DNA from: Devosiaceae bacterium
GTDB taxonomy: Bacteria; Pseudomonadota; Alphaproteobacteria; Rhizobiales; Devosiaceae
NCBI GenBank assembly: GCA_021648375.1
Contig: JAKISW010000002.1
Coordinates: forward strand, 1 to 64,000
Direction of reading: 5' to 3'
Length of the DNA: 64,000 nt
The notes under the pieces: model-generated
What the model was told of the DNA's origin: nothing
The model's database searches: none
Seen by the model: the letters and a program-made list of their open reading frames with translations, nothing else
Made by a program: the position numbers and the translations under genes
Part shown: positions 8,346 through 21,100 of the stretch, piece after piece
Layout: each line of letters starts with the position of its first letter
Position numbering within the stretch: position 1 is the stretch's first letter

Positions 8346-10607
8346 TCAGCCCGCCTTTTGCAGGTTTGCCAGAACTTGGCTCTTGGGGCCGTCAGAAACT
8401 ATTCTACCCCGATCCATAAAGATAACCCGGTCAACCAGAGCCAGCATTTTTGTTCTATGGGTTGCCAATATCAATGTGCGCCCCTCCAAAAACGGCGGAA
8501 GAGCATTAATCAGACGCCCCTCGCTGCTGTTATCCATAGCCGAAGTCGGCTCATCCAAAATCAGCATGGAAGGGTTTCTCAGTATGGCCCGCGCCAAACC
8601 AACCTGCTGACGTTCCCCACCAGAAAGCGCTTCTCCGCGTGGCCCCACATCCAAACTATATCCTTTGGGGTGCGCACGAGCTAAATCCGCCACACCAGAA
8701 ATTTTTGTGGCCTGTTCGAATGCTTCGGGATCAACCCGGTCTAGCCCAAGACAGATATTTGCCCTTAAACTATCCTGCATCAATACCGTGTCCTGGGACA
8801 TCAAACCAATCGAGCGCCTTAAAAATTGCGGTGAAACCTGTCTGGCGTCATAGCCATCCAACAAAAAACTTCCTTCATCGGGATCAAAAAACCGTGGAAT
8901 TATTTTAAGCAAAGTCGACTTGCCACAACCATTTCGCCCGATAATTCCAACTCTTTCACCAGCCTTAATTTCAAAATTTACCCCATCAAGGCTTTTTACA
9001 GCCGCCCCTTCATAGGTAAAAGATACATTGTGTAATTTTATCCGGCCCTTAAAATTCAGACCCGCGGCTCCCGGCTCGTCCCCGCCTTTTTCATCTTCCT
9101 GATCGATTACCGAGAAAAAGGTTTTAAGAGCGCCGCCCATATTACTTAACTGGCCCAGCTGCGAAACAACTTGAGAAACAGGGGCAAGAATTCTGCCAAC
9201 CAGCAATACCGAAGCTGCAAGGTTTCCCAGCGTCATTGCACCTGAATTTATCTGAATTGCTCCCGCCACAATGGTCATAGCAATGACCAGCTGAGTGACA
9301 ACCAGAGAAATTTGCCCCGATATCACCGCAGCCTGGCGCGCCTTGTGCATTTTGAATGCAGTTTCGTCGGCGCTTTTTTCCCAGCTCCCAAGCAATTTCT
9401 GCTCCGCGCCAACCGCTTTAATCGTTGGCAGCATCATTCCTGTTGCAACAGTTTCATCCTGAAGTTTTAGCCGTAGTCCATGGGCTTCCCCAGCGGCATT
9501 TCGTGCCCTAAGACTGCCAATTATATTGACAGTGGCGATAATTAAAATTCCAGCAATTGGCACAATAACCACCGGCCCGGTTAAAAATCCGACCAGGGCA
9601 AGCATAATTATTACAAGTGGAAGGTCAGCTAACAGACCTGCAAATAATGCAGGCATTGAAAGGGCGACATGCTCTATCTCACCCAATAATACAGAAACCC
9701 CGGAGACTGATTTTTGACTTTTTGCAAGAGGCGCACACAAAAGCTTGCGATAATATAGTGTCTGTAACTTCAGGCCGGTTCCAACCCCTATAGCCTCTTG
9801 CAGATTTATTCTTGTTGCTCGCAAGCCAATATCAATAGCAAATATCAAAATTATTCCAATGCTCAGAGCAGCCAGTGTTTCAAATGCTCCGTGGGGTATT
9901 ACCCGGTCATAAACAATGGTGATAAACAGTGGCAGGGCAATCAAAATTAAATTACTTAAAGCCGCCGCAAACCACAATTGTAATAATCTGGCTCTTTTAT
10001 TTTCAAAAACCAGCTTACTAAAACGCCCAAGTAATGAGCCAGATCCTGTATGGTCGGAATTTTTATCATCTGCGCCCCCCTCATTGTCACCTTTTGCATC
10101 TAACGGTAAGGCTCCAATATAAACTTCATTACTTAAAGTCAGCAATTGTTTGGATTTAATGGCGCAACGTCCGTTTGCGGTTTCGCAAACCCAATGACCT
10201 GTTTCATTTTTACCCAACACCGCAATAGATGTATTGTCGGCCAACAAAACGACAAACGGTGTTGCAGCTTTTAGAATTTTTTTTGCCCGTACGCGGTTTA
10301 TCGAAAGCTTTAGTCCTAGTTCCTGACCTAAAAGGTCCAGATTTCCAGAGCTGGGGTTTTCACCATAATGAGCCAGCAAAACTTCTTGCGAAGCCACAGA
10401 AGGGTTTTTAAGCAGGTTAGAAATTTTCTTGAGTGAAACGACAAGCGGCAACCCTGATAATTTGGAATTGAGTTCAGGTTTTTCACCACTCTTTTGAGGG
10501 TCAGCAAACGCGCCGCGCAACCTCTTATCGAGGTCACGCGCATCCAAAGCCAGAACAGGCTCTGAATCGAGCGTATCAGCATGTCTTGTAATTTGCTGAT
10601 CGTTCAT
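8346..10607 (-). CDS. Type I secretion ABC transporter (HlyB/LapB-like permease-ATPase)
   Basis: Inner-membrane exporter of 753 residues. The N-terminal 150 residues form a C39 peptidase-like domain (SLKKISNLLKNPSV...) without the catalytic Cys and His, the form that binds but does not cleave substrates. Residues about 210-480 hold the six-helix membrane domain. The ATPase domain has Walker A GRNGCGKST, signature LSGGERQQ, Walker B MLILDEPT and the switch His in ATHRT; the D-loop is SAMD instead of the common SALD. It is divergent from the HlyD-type adaptor gene and leads an operon with the MotB-like and MotA-like genes. The obvious substrate is the giant RTX protein next door, which carries no double-Gly leader, in keeping with the degenerate C39 domain. 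Confidence 0.93.
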   Translation of the reverse strand: MNDQQITRHADTLDSEPVLALDARDLDKRLRGAFADPQKSGEKPELNSKLSGLPLVVSLKKISNLLKNPSVASQEVLLAHYGENPSSGNLDLLGQELGLKLSINRVRAKKILKAATPFVVLLADNTSIAVLGKNETGHWVCETANGRCAIKSKQLLTLSNEVYIGALPLDAKGDNEGGADDKNSDHTGSGSLLGRFSKLVFENKRARLLQLWFAAALSNLILIALPLFITIVYDRVIPHGAFETLAALSIGIILIFAIDIGLRATRINLQEAIGVGTGLKLQTLYYRKLLCAPLAKSQKSVSGVSVLLGEIEHVALSMPALFAGLLADLPLVIIMLALVGFLTGPVVIVPIAGILIIATVNIIGSLRARNAAGEAHGLRLKLQDETVATGMMLPTIKAVGAEQKLLGSWEKSADETAFKMHKARQAAVISGQISLVVTQLVIAMTIVAGAIQINSGAMTLGNLAASVLLVGRILAPVSQVVSQLGQLSNMGGALKTFFSVIDQEDEKGGDEPGAAGLNFKGRIKLHNVSFTYEGAAVKSLDGVNFEIKAGERVGIIGRNGCGKSTLLKIIPRFFDPDEGSFLLDGYDARQVSPQFLRRSIGLMSQDTVLMQDSLRANICLGLDRVDPEAFEQATKISGVADLARAHPKGYSLDVGPRGEALSGGERQQVGLARAILRNPSMLILDEPTSAMDNSSEGRLINALPPFLEGRTLILATHRTKMLALVDRVIFMDRGRIVSDGPKSQVLANLQKAG

Positions 10608-10638
10608 TGAGAAATGTTGCCCCCTTTAAGCAAATTCA

Positions 10639-10653
10639 CTTAATCTGATTAAG
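10639..10653. promoter_or_regulatory. 15-bp perfect palindrome in the divergent ABC/HlyD promoter region
   Basis: CTTAAT-CTG-ATTAAG, arms of 6 bp around 3 bp, lies in the 134-base gap between the ABC transporter and adaptor genes. A second palindrome, GGTTAACC, follows at 10672-10679. Either could bind a regulator that controls both directions. No regulator is identified and no convincing -35/-10 pair was found. Confidence 0.35.
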
Positions 10654-10741
10654 CAACTCCCTTAAACATTTGGTTAACCTTAACTGATAGTGAATTCTCA
10701 ACATGTCATTCCTAAATATTTCCCTGTGATCGGAAGATGAA

Positions 10742-12097
10742 ATGCAAAGTGCTTTTTCAACACCGGATTTGCCAAATACAGTTTCAACCAAGAACCAAAT
10801 CAATCTATCAAAAGGAATTGGCGTTTTTCCCCGCCGCATTGATCAGATCGGCAAATCAGCCAACGGAATGTTTGTTTCAGTAGTTGCAATTGGGTTTCTT
10901 GCCTTTTTTACCTGGGCTTCAACAACTTCAATTGACAAGGTCACCCGCGCCAGCGGCAAAGTCATTCCCACTGAGCAAAATCAAAATATTCAACACATGG
11001 AGGGGGGAATTATTTCCCAGATTCTGGTTTTTGAAGGCCAGCAGGTTTCTGCGGGCGATGTCTTGGTCAGAGTTGAAAATAGTTTTAATCTGGCAGAGCT
11101 GGAACAAATAAAACTTGAACTTTTGGCCCAGGAACTTCGAATGGCCCGACTGGATGCAGAAGCAAGTGGACTTTTGGAATTTACCGTTGATCCGCAAAAA
11201 TTCCCAACAAATTCAGAAATCGTGAGTTCAGAAATACAGATTTTTGCCCGACGTCAGGCCAATCTCAATGAGCAATTGCTGATTGTTACCGATCAGGCTC
11301 GACAGCAGAGCCTTGGCCTTTCAGAACTTGAAACCAGATTTATAAACAAACAGCGCGAATATGAATTAACTGATGAAACCGTTCAAAGCATGCGTAGTCT
11401 CGTAGAAGCCGGCGCTGCATCGAGAAACAATCTGCTGGACCGCCAAAGCCAGTTACAAAGAATTCAGACTCAACTGGATGACCTTGAATTTCAAATTCCC
11501 CAATATCAAACCGGTCTGTCAGAGCTGATCAGGCGGCGAACTGAAATCGAGCTGAATTTTCGCTCTACTGCTGAAAACGAGCGCTCTCAGGCACAAATTG
11601 CCATTGCCAAGCTCAGCGAATCAATTTCCGCAATGAATGATCGCTCCCGCCGCACAAATGTAGTTGCTCCCATTGATGGCCGCATAAACCGGCTACTGGT
11701 TTCAACTGTTGGCGGGGTTGTTCAGCCCGGGCAAACTTTAGTCCAGATCGTGCCGGCCAATATGTCGATTGCGGTGGAGGCACGTATTTCCCCAAGAGAT
11801 CGGGCCAGCATTTATCCAGGTCTTTCAAGCATAATAAAAATCAGCGCCTATGATTATTCGGTTTACGGTGGACTGGAGGGAAAAATTATCGAAATTTCTC
11901 CTGATGCTTTGCAGGACGAATTCGGCCAGCCCTACTTTCGGGTTCGCATTGAAGCTGATGCTCAGGCTTTTGGCCCCAATGAACCCGTGGTTCCCGGCAT
12001 GTTAGCAGAAGTCAACGTACTAACAGGATCAAATACCGTATTGGATTTTTTACTAAAACCAGTGCGTCGCCTGCAAGAAAATGCATTTCGGCAATAA
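10742..12097 (+). CDS. Type I secretion membrane fusion protein (HlyD family)
   Basis: A 451-residue periplasmic adaptor that links the ABC transporter to the TolC-type channel. It has a cytoplasmic N-terminus of about 40 residues and one transmembrane helix (about 41-61). The first half of the barrel-sandwich domain follows (HMEGGIISQILVFEGQQV), then a long coiled-coil hairpin (about 120-300). The second half is RTNVVAPIDGRINRLLVST, and the chain ends with a beta-barrel tail. The ribosome-binding site GGAAGATG sits before ATG at 10742. It is convergent with the giant RTX gene, whose stop is only 14 bases away, so the two transcripts may overlap at their ends. Length and layout are typical of adaptors for large RTX proteins. 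Confidence 0.93.
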   Translation: MQSAFSTPDLPNTVSTKNQINLSKGIGVFPRRIDQIGKSANGMFVSVVAIGFLAFFTWASTTSIDKVTRASGKVIPTEQNQNIQHMEGGIISQILVFEGQQVSAGDVLVRVENSFNLAELEQIKLELLAQELRMARLDAEASGLLEFTVDPQKFPTNSEIVSSEIQIFARRQANLNEQLLIVTDQARQQSLGLSELETRFINKQREYELTDETVQSMRSLVEAGAASRNNLLDRQSQLQRIQTQLDDLEFQIPQYQTGLSELIRRRTEIELNFRSTAENERSQAQIAIAKLSESISAMNDRSRRTNVVAPIDGRINRLLVSTVGGVVQPGQTLVQIVPANMSIAVEARISPRDRASIYPGLSSIIKISAYDYSVYGGLEGKIIEISPDALQDEFGQPYFRVRIEADAQAFGPNEPVVPGMLAEVNVLTGSNTVLDFLLKPVRRLQENAFRQ

Positions 12098-12111
12098 CAC
12101 AAATCGCCAAT

Positions 12112-15100
12112 TTATGAATTAACGATCAGCTGCGCCATTTGCACCGTTTGCGTTGCATCTGTATAAATATCATATGTTGTCGTGCTGCCAATTGTTGTAG
12201 ATGTCCAATTATCCACAGGGTCAGTGATTGATACAGCGTCGCCGCCATCAAAATCAAATTCAAGAACATTATTGCCGTCGGTCATTCCTTGAATATCAGC
12301 TGCACTTAAATTCAAATCAGCATCCACTCCGGCTCCTGTGAAATCTATAATTTCAACATCACTAAGCACAGCATCAAGATTTACTTCATTATCGATTGTA
12401 CCCGCGCCAGAAATTGTAACCGTATCTATATCATCACCGCCATCAATACTAAATCCACCCAGATTTAGCTCTGGCCCATCAACCAGAAAACTGTCATTTC
12501 CAGCACCCCCATCAAGAATGTCAGCCCCGGCCCCACCAATAATGGTGTCATCACCCGCGCCACCATTAATAACATCAACACCACCCGTGCCGTTAAGAGT
12601 ATCATTGAACGCAGATCCTGTGACCTGTTCGATCGATGTCAGCACATCTCCGGCAGCATCACCACCGGTGGAGATAGTGCCATCCATATAAACATTAACG
12701 CCAGCGCCTGATGCGGAATAATCCGCAATATCAAAATCAGCACCGCCATCAAGATTATCCGCTCCGGCTCCACCGATCAGAATATCGTTATCAGCTCCCC
12801 CGATCAGAGTGTCCGTGCCCGCTCCGCCACTAAGAATATCGTCCCCGGCTCCACCGTTCAAAGTTTCATTGGCTCCGGTGCCATTTAAAATATCCGCGAA
12901 CGCCGAACCAATAACCGTTTCAATAGAACTAAGGGTATCTCCGGCAGCATCACCACCCGCAGAGGCAGAACCATCAAGATTAACCGTTATACCAGAACCA
13001 GAGGCAGAATAATCCGCAATATCGGTTCCGGAACCACCATCTAAACTATCCGCTCCGGCCCCGCCAATCAGAGTATCATTATCAGCACCGCCCAGCAGCG
13101 TGTCATCACCTGCACCACCGGTTAAAATATCGTCGTCAGCACCGCCTTCAATTATATCATCTCCAAGACCACCGGAAATTGTATCATTTCCTCCTGAACC
13201 AAGGAGGGTATCGTTTCCATCATTGCCTGAGATATTATCATTGCCAAAAGATCCATCAATAATATTGGCATTAGCGTCACCGGTAAGCACATCACCACCG
13301 GAACCCCCGACAATATTTTCGATCGAAGTGAATACATCTCCAACAGCATCGCCCCCGGAATTAACCCCCGTGGCCAGATTTATGCTCACAGCATCTACAG
13401 AACCCAGATAGCTGGCTGTGTCACTGCCGTCGCCGCCATCAATCTGATCAGCTCCCCCGGCTCCCAATAACAAATCATCTCCAAGACCACCAACCAGCGT
13501 TTCATCGATTGCAGTTCCTGAAATATTGTCTGCGAAGGCTGAACCTGTGACCTGTTCAATTGACGTCAGCACATCTCCGGCAGCATCACCGCCAGTGGAA
13601 ACCGAGCCATCCATATTAACATTAACCCCGGCACTTGATGCCGAATAATCTGCAGCATCAAAGTCAGCACCGCCATCAAGATTATCAGCTCCAGCCCCGC
13701 CGATCAGAATATCATCACCAGCACCACCAACTAAATCATTCGCCCCGGAGGTGCCGGTGATATTGTCATCAAATGCTGAACCCGTAACATTCTCAAATCC
13801 GGTTATGCTATCGCCAGCCCCATCACCACCGCTAACAATATTGGTTGCAATATCTACATTAACCCCGGCTGTGGAATTTATATATTCCAGCGTATCTGTT
13901 CCATCGCCACCGATAAGATTATCTGCGTCGGCTCCGCCTTCAATTCTATCGTTTCCGGCTCCACCATCAATTGAATCAATTCCGGCCTGACCGGACAAAA
14001 TATCTTCATCAGCCCCACCGGTTATTGTATCGGCCCCAAGCCCACCTGAAATGGTATCATCACCTTGCCCGCCATCTAAAATGTCCGCGCCATCATCTCC
14101 CGATATATTATCGTCATCGCGTCCACCGCTTATGGTGTCATCACCATCACCACCGGCCAGCGTATCGTTTCCATCATTGCCCTGTATAATATTATTACCG
14201 ATTCCACCGGTTAGATTATCGGCAAAATCAGACCCAAGAATATTCTCGAAATTAGAAATGGTATCCCCGGCTGCATACCCGCCACTGGCCGCAGACGTTG
14301 CTAGATTTATAGTTACACCAGCGTTTGACTGAGTGTAATCCAGATTATCAATTCCATCACCACCGTCCAGAACATCATTACCCAAACCACCGTCAATAGT
14401 GTCAGCACCATCGAGCCCTAAGATAATATTGTTCGATGCATTTCCGGTTAAACTGTCGCCAAATACACCGCCGGTAATATTTTCAATTGAAGTCAGAATA
14501 TCTCCCGCCGCCTCAAATCCCATATTGAAATTTGTCACAAGATTTACCGTTACCGCCCCTGTGGCCCCGGAATAATCAGCAGTATCTGAACCGTCTCCCC
14601 CATCAAGAATATCAGCGCCGAGTCCACCCGAAAGGATATCATCACCCAACCCACCGGCAAGATTATTTATCGCACTATCGCCAATAAGAGTGTCCGCAAA
14701 TGCACTTCCAACAACATTTTCGATATCATTATAGCTATCACCAGCTGCTTCACCGCCCACACCAACTCCGCTCAAATCAACAACTACCGCAGAGGACAAT
14801 GAGTAATTTATTGTATCTGTATTGTCACCGCCATCCATACTATCGGCGCCCAATCCACCCCAAAACAGGTCAACGCCATCATTGCCGCTTATATTGTCAT
14901 CTCCATCACCACCAGTAAGAATATCATTGCCATCCCCCCCGGTAATTGTGTCATTTCCAGCACCACCGCTTATGGTGTCATTGCCGGTCCCGCCCCAAAG
15001 AGTATCAGCCGCCAGGCCTCCGGTCAGTGTGTCATTCCCCCCATACCCGGAAAGAGTACTTCCCAGATCCGATGCGGTTAAAATATCGCCATAACTATTT

Positions 15101-18100
15101 GAACCATAAACACTCTCAATACCACTAAGGGTATCCCCTTCGGCAAACCCGCCTAAACCTGTCCCGGCCTGAAGATCAACGGTCACCGCACTGGAAGAAT
15201 TATAATACCACATGATGTCGAAACCTGATCCGCCCTCAATTGTGTCAGCGCCCAAATCTCCACGAATGACATCATTACCACCCCCGGCTATGATTACATT
15301 TACCCCTGCGTTGCCATACAAGTTATCGCCAAATGCTGAGCCAGTCAGGTTTTCAAAATTGAGAATTATATCGCCATTGGCTTCCCCGGTTGTCCCGCTT
15401 CCGGTCAAACTTGCCTGAACACCACTAACTGCATTGGCGTAGCTGAGTGTATCAATTCCATCACCACCATCCATGGTGTCAGCACCGCCACGCCCCTCAA
15501 CCACATCATCACCGTCCCCGGCAGTAATTACATTGGCCGTGCTGCTCCCGCTCAAATTGTCGGCAAATGCAGAACCTATAAGGTCCTCCATATCAACCAG
15601 CGTGTCACCCAGGGCCTCACCCTGAGTGCCCACTCCAGTTGTCAAATTTACAGTTACCGCAGAAATTGCTGAAGAATAATCTGCTGTGTCCGTACCATCT
15701 CCACCATTGATAACATCGGCCCCGGCCCCACCAATCAGCGTATCATTACCGCTTTGGCCAAATAGAGTATCATCTTCAGTGCCTCCGGAAAGAATATCTC
15801 CGCCGTCGCCGCCTTCAATATTGTCGATGCCAGCTTCACCAAAGACCGTATCGGCACCACTTCCACCTTGCAAATCATCGGCGCCGCCACCGCCATAAAT
15901 CGTGTCATTGCCATCATCGCCACGAATTAAATTATCCGCGCTATCACCAACAATTGTATCTGCATAGAACGAACCTGTTATACTTTCGATCTGGGTAAGA
16001 ATATCTCCCTGAGCATTTCCTCCGGTATTCGTACCCGTGTCCAAATTAACATTCACCGCCTGGGAGTTTAAGTATGATACACGATCAATCCCGTCGCCGC
16101 CGGTATAAACATCACTTCCACCACTGCTTACGAATGTGTCATTGCCGTCACCGCCAATAAAAGTTTCGGCGCTCGATAGACCCCAAAAAGTATCGTTAAA
16201 CGCCGTGCCAATAACTGTTTCCACATTGAAAAGCCGGTCCCCGGCGGCATCGCCACCAGAACTCAGTGATCCGTTTAATGAAATTGAAATTCCCGTCGCT
16301 GAAGCAGAATAATCAGCGATATCAATACCATCGCCACCATCAAGATCGTCAGCACCGACTCCCCCTGTCAGAGTATCGTCACCATCGCCCCCAAACAGGT
16401 CATCATTTCCAGCGCCGCCGGACAAAACATCATCTCCAGCACCGCCGGTTATGATATTGTCAGCAAAATTACCAGTTAAAGTGTCGTCAAATGCCGAGCC
16501 CAAGATGTTTTCAATGCTGGAATAGGTATCGCCAAAAGCATCAAGAGTATTGGAGGATGGGGTTCCAAGATCAACCACAGTTCCGGCAGTGGCACTGGCA
16601 TAAGAAGCTGTATCATTACCATCGCCCCCTATCAGGACATCAGCCCCGGCTCCACCGACAAGAATATCATCTCCGGCTCCACCATCAAGTGTGTTTACAC
16701 CTGCGTTACCGGTCAAATTATCATCAAAACCTGATCCAAGGACATTTTCAAATCCGCTGACCACATCCCCAAAGGCATCCCCGGCGCTTCCCGTACCGCT
16801 TAACAGGCTAACACTCACACTACCCGCAGCATTTACATAGGAAAGCGTATCATTACCATCACCACCCGCAAGAGTATCTCCCCCGGCGCGCCCTTCAATA
16901 ACATCGTCCCCATCACCGCCAGAAATATTATTGACCAAAGAATCGCCACCAAGCGTATCGTCATTTACACTTCCAAGCAGATTTTCTATTTCGCTAAGAA
17001 TATCGCCCTGGGCATCTCCGCCAATTCCAGTACCGGCGGTTAAATCCACAGCAACCGCCGTAACAGAGGAGGAATAGTCAGCAAGATCAATGCCCGTTCC
17101 ACCATTAAGAACATCCGCTCCCAAACCACCAATCAGTGTATCGTCTCCGGCTTCTCCAAACAAAGAATCATCGCCTGCCAGGCCTGAAAGTGTATCCCCG
17201 CCTTCTCCACCACGAAGCACATCAACACCGGCAGCACCGGTAAGAATATCATTTCCATCTTCACCGCGTAGTTCACTTCCGATAGCCGCACTGGTTAAAT
17301 TGTCATCAAAAGCTGAACCATCGACCCTCTCAATCGAGATAAAACTGTCCCCCTGGGCGTCCCCGCCCGAGCCTGTGGAAGTTGAGAGATTTACTGTGAC
17401 TGCGCTGGCTGATGCTTCATAAGTTACAATGTCCACACCCTGGCCACCATCAAAACTGTCAGCCCCGCCAAGACCCGACAGAGTATCATCACCATCACCG
17501 CCATCAATCTGATTGTTTCCTGAATTGCCGATTATCGCATCTGCAAATGCTGATCCGATAACATCTTCAATATTAACGATCGTATCGCCCTGAGCGTCTC
17601 CTCCGGTGCCAAATCCACCTGCAAGAGTAATATTTACCGCAGCGGCCGATGCGGAATAAGACACCGTGTCCGTTCCATCTCCACCATCAAGCACATCCGC
17701 TCCAGCACCACCCTGAAGCAAATCATTATTATTGCCGCCATCAATATTATTGTTACCCGAATCCCCAACCAGAGTATCGCCAAACGCTGAGCCAACAATA
17801 TTTTCGACGTTAGAAATTGTATCGCCCTGGGCATCGCCACCAATTCCGGTTCCCGCCGCCAGATCAATGCTCACAGCAGATCCTGAAATGGCATAATTTG
17901 CTGTATCAATGCCATCCCCACCATCAATAATGTCGGCACCGGCTGCACCAGTCAAAATATCATTATTGGCTCCACCCAAAAGCGTATCGACGCCGGCATT
18001 GCCAACAAGAGTGTCGTCACCTGCCGCTCCACTTAAAGTGCTTCCGCCAACCGCAGCCGACAAAACATCATCCTGCGAAGAGCCAATAACGGTTTCAATG

Positions 18101-21100
18101 CTTGTCAGAGTGTCCCCTTGCGCATCCCCGCCAACCCCGATTCCCGTTGCCAGATTTACTGTAACCCCGCCAATGGAACCCGCATAAGACGCAGTATCGT
18201 CTCCATCACCACCGTCAATTACATCAGCGCCGCCAAAACCCTGAATAAGATCATCACCATCATTACCAAAAAAACTCTCCACTGCACCTGTGCCAGAAAT
18301 ATTATCTGCAAATGCCGAGCCCTGCAAAATTTCCACACCACTGATTGTATCACCAGCCGCAGTTCCCCCACTGCCTACTGACCCATCAAGAGAAATTGTC
18401 ACCCCTGTTATTGAATCGGTATATATTGCGGTATCGATGCCATCGCCACCGACAAGAGTATCGGCTCCAAGTCCCCCGGTGAGAATATCGGCTCCAGAGC
18501 CACCGGTGAGAATATTGGCATTGCCATCCCCAACCAGAGTGTCCCCATTGGCCGAACCGGTAACATTCTCAATCGAGGTAAAACTATCTCCGGCCGCATC
18601 ACCACCGATGCCAACCCCGGTACCAAGGTTTACATTAACCCCCGATGCCGAACTGGAATAATCCGCACTGTCTATGCCATCTCCACCATCAAGCGCATCA
18701 TTGCCAACACCACCGCTCAATATATCGTTGCCATCGCCACCAAAAAGAGTGTCATCACCCCCATTGCCAGCAAGAGTGTCATTACCCGCCGCTCCGGTCA
18801 GAACATTGGCTCCCCCGTCCCCGGTCAGAACATCATTCTGAGCCGAGCCGGTAACATTCTCTATCTGGGATAAACTATCCCCCTGCGCATCAGAACCGGC
18901 ACCAATCCCGGTGGAAAGATCAACACTTACCCCACCAAGCGAGGCCGAATAATCCGCCAGATCAACCCCATCGCCACCAACCAGAACATCCGCCCCGATA
19001 CCACCAACAAGAACATCATCACCAGCACCGCCATCAAGAGCGTTAACCCCCGTATCGCCAGCAATAGTATCATCCTCATCCGAGCCAATAACATTCTCAA
19101 TCGAGGTAAAACTGTCCCCTTGTGCATCACCACCCGTGGCGGTATTGGCTCCAAGATCAACATTAATGGCCCCAGTTGAAGCACTGTAATCCACAGTGTC
19201 GGTGCCAGAGCCACCGTTCAGAATATCAGCCCCGCCAAGGCCCGCTAAAACATCAGCCCCGCCATTGCCGCTAAGGGTGTTGGCATTGCCATCACCAACT
19301 AAAACATCATCCCCGCTCGAGCCGGAAAGGTTTTCAATCCCGCTCAGAGTATCCCCGGCAGCATCACCGCCAGCGCCAACTCCGGTGCTAAGGTTTACAT
19401 TAACCGCACCCAGAGAACTCCCATAGGAGGCCGTATCAATATCAGCGCCACCAATAAGAGTATCAGCTCCCGAACCACCCTCCAGTATATCAGCACCAGA
19501 ACCACCGATCAGGGTATTTAACAAACCGTCACCGGTCAAAATGTCGTCGAAAGCTGTCCCGGTTAGATTTTCAATCAGAATTAAACTGTCACCCTGGGCA
19601 TCGCCACCAAAGCCAATACCCGCAGCAAGGTTGACTGTTACGCCAGCGCCAGAGGTAGTATAATCAGCCAAATCAATGCCACTACCACCATCCAGAATAT
19701 CCCCCCCGCCACCGCCAACCAGAATATCATTACCAAAGCCGCCGTAAATCGTATCAGTTCCAAGGCCCCCGGAAATTATATCAGCACCAGAGCCGCCGGT
19801 TAAAACATTAGAATTTGCATCCCCGACCAAGAAATCATCAAAGCCGGAACCGGTGATATTTTCAATGGAGGTAAATATATCCCCGTTGGCATCACCGCCT
19901 GAATATGTCGCTGTATCAATATTTACTGAAACCGCCGCCGATGAGCTTGTATAGTCCGCCGTATCCAATCCAGCGCCGCCATCCAGATTGTCGGCGCCAC
20001 TGCCACCGGCAAGAATATCATTATCAGCCCCGCCAATAAGACTATCATCACCCGCTCCACCGGAAAGCGTATCATTACCTGCTCCTCCGGTCAGTTCATT
20101 CACCAATGCATTGCCGGTTAAAATATCGTCAGCGGCCGACCCGATCAGATCTTCAATTCCGGTTAACACATCCCCTTGCGCATCGCCGCCCGAAGCAGTG
20201 CCTGCAGACAGGTTAACATCAACCGCTGAACTGGAAGCTGTGTAATCCGCAACGTCTGTGCCAACTCCACCATCCAGCTCATCTGCTCCGGCACCGCCAA
20301 TAAGAATATCGTCACCAAGACCGCCGCTTAAAACATTAACTGCAGCACTGCCGGTGATATTATCATCAAATTGAGAGCCGGTAACATTCTCCATGGAGGA
20401 AAAAACATCGCCCGCCGCATCGCCCCCGGCAGCACTGTTTGTTGCAAGGTTTATGGTCACCGCCGAGCCTGAACCGGCATAGCTTAGAGTATCTAAACCG
20501 GTTCCACCGTCAATATTATCAGCCCCGACACCGCCTTCAATAGTGTCGTTTCCAGTTTGACCGAGTAAATTGTCATCCCCGGCCCCACCAAAAATTTCAT
20601 CATTCCCCGCTCCACCCCTGAGACGGTTTATTCCTCCATCACCAATAATAATATCATTGGCAACCGAGCCATCTATATTCTCGATACTGCTTAATGTGTC
20701 CCCGAGAGCGTCGCCCAGAGTTCCAAGACCTGTGGAAAGGTCAACGTTTATTGAATCAGTGGATAGAGCATAGCTCGCGGTATCAGATCCACTGCCACCG
20801 CTTAAAATATCTGCCCCGGCACCACCCTGCAATATGTCATTGCCATCTTCGCCCAACAGCTCATCATTGTTGGCTCCACCGTCAAGAATATCATCCCCGA
20901 CACCGCCCTCAAGACGGTTTGCCGACGCATTGCCGGTTATGGTGTCATCAAGCGCTGATCCAATAATATTTTCTACTGAATTAAAACTGTCCCCGGCGGC
21001 ATCGCCTCCGGTTGCAGATCCATCATCCAAATCAACCTGAACGCCTGCTGCGGAAAGTGAATAGTCTGCCGTATCAATTCCCTGACCACCGTCTAAAAAA

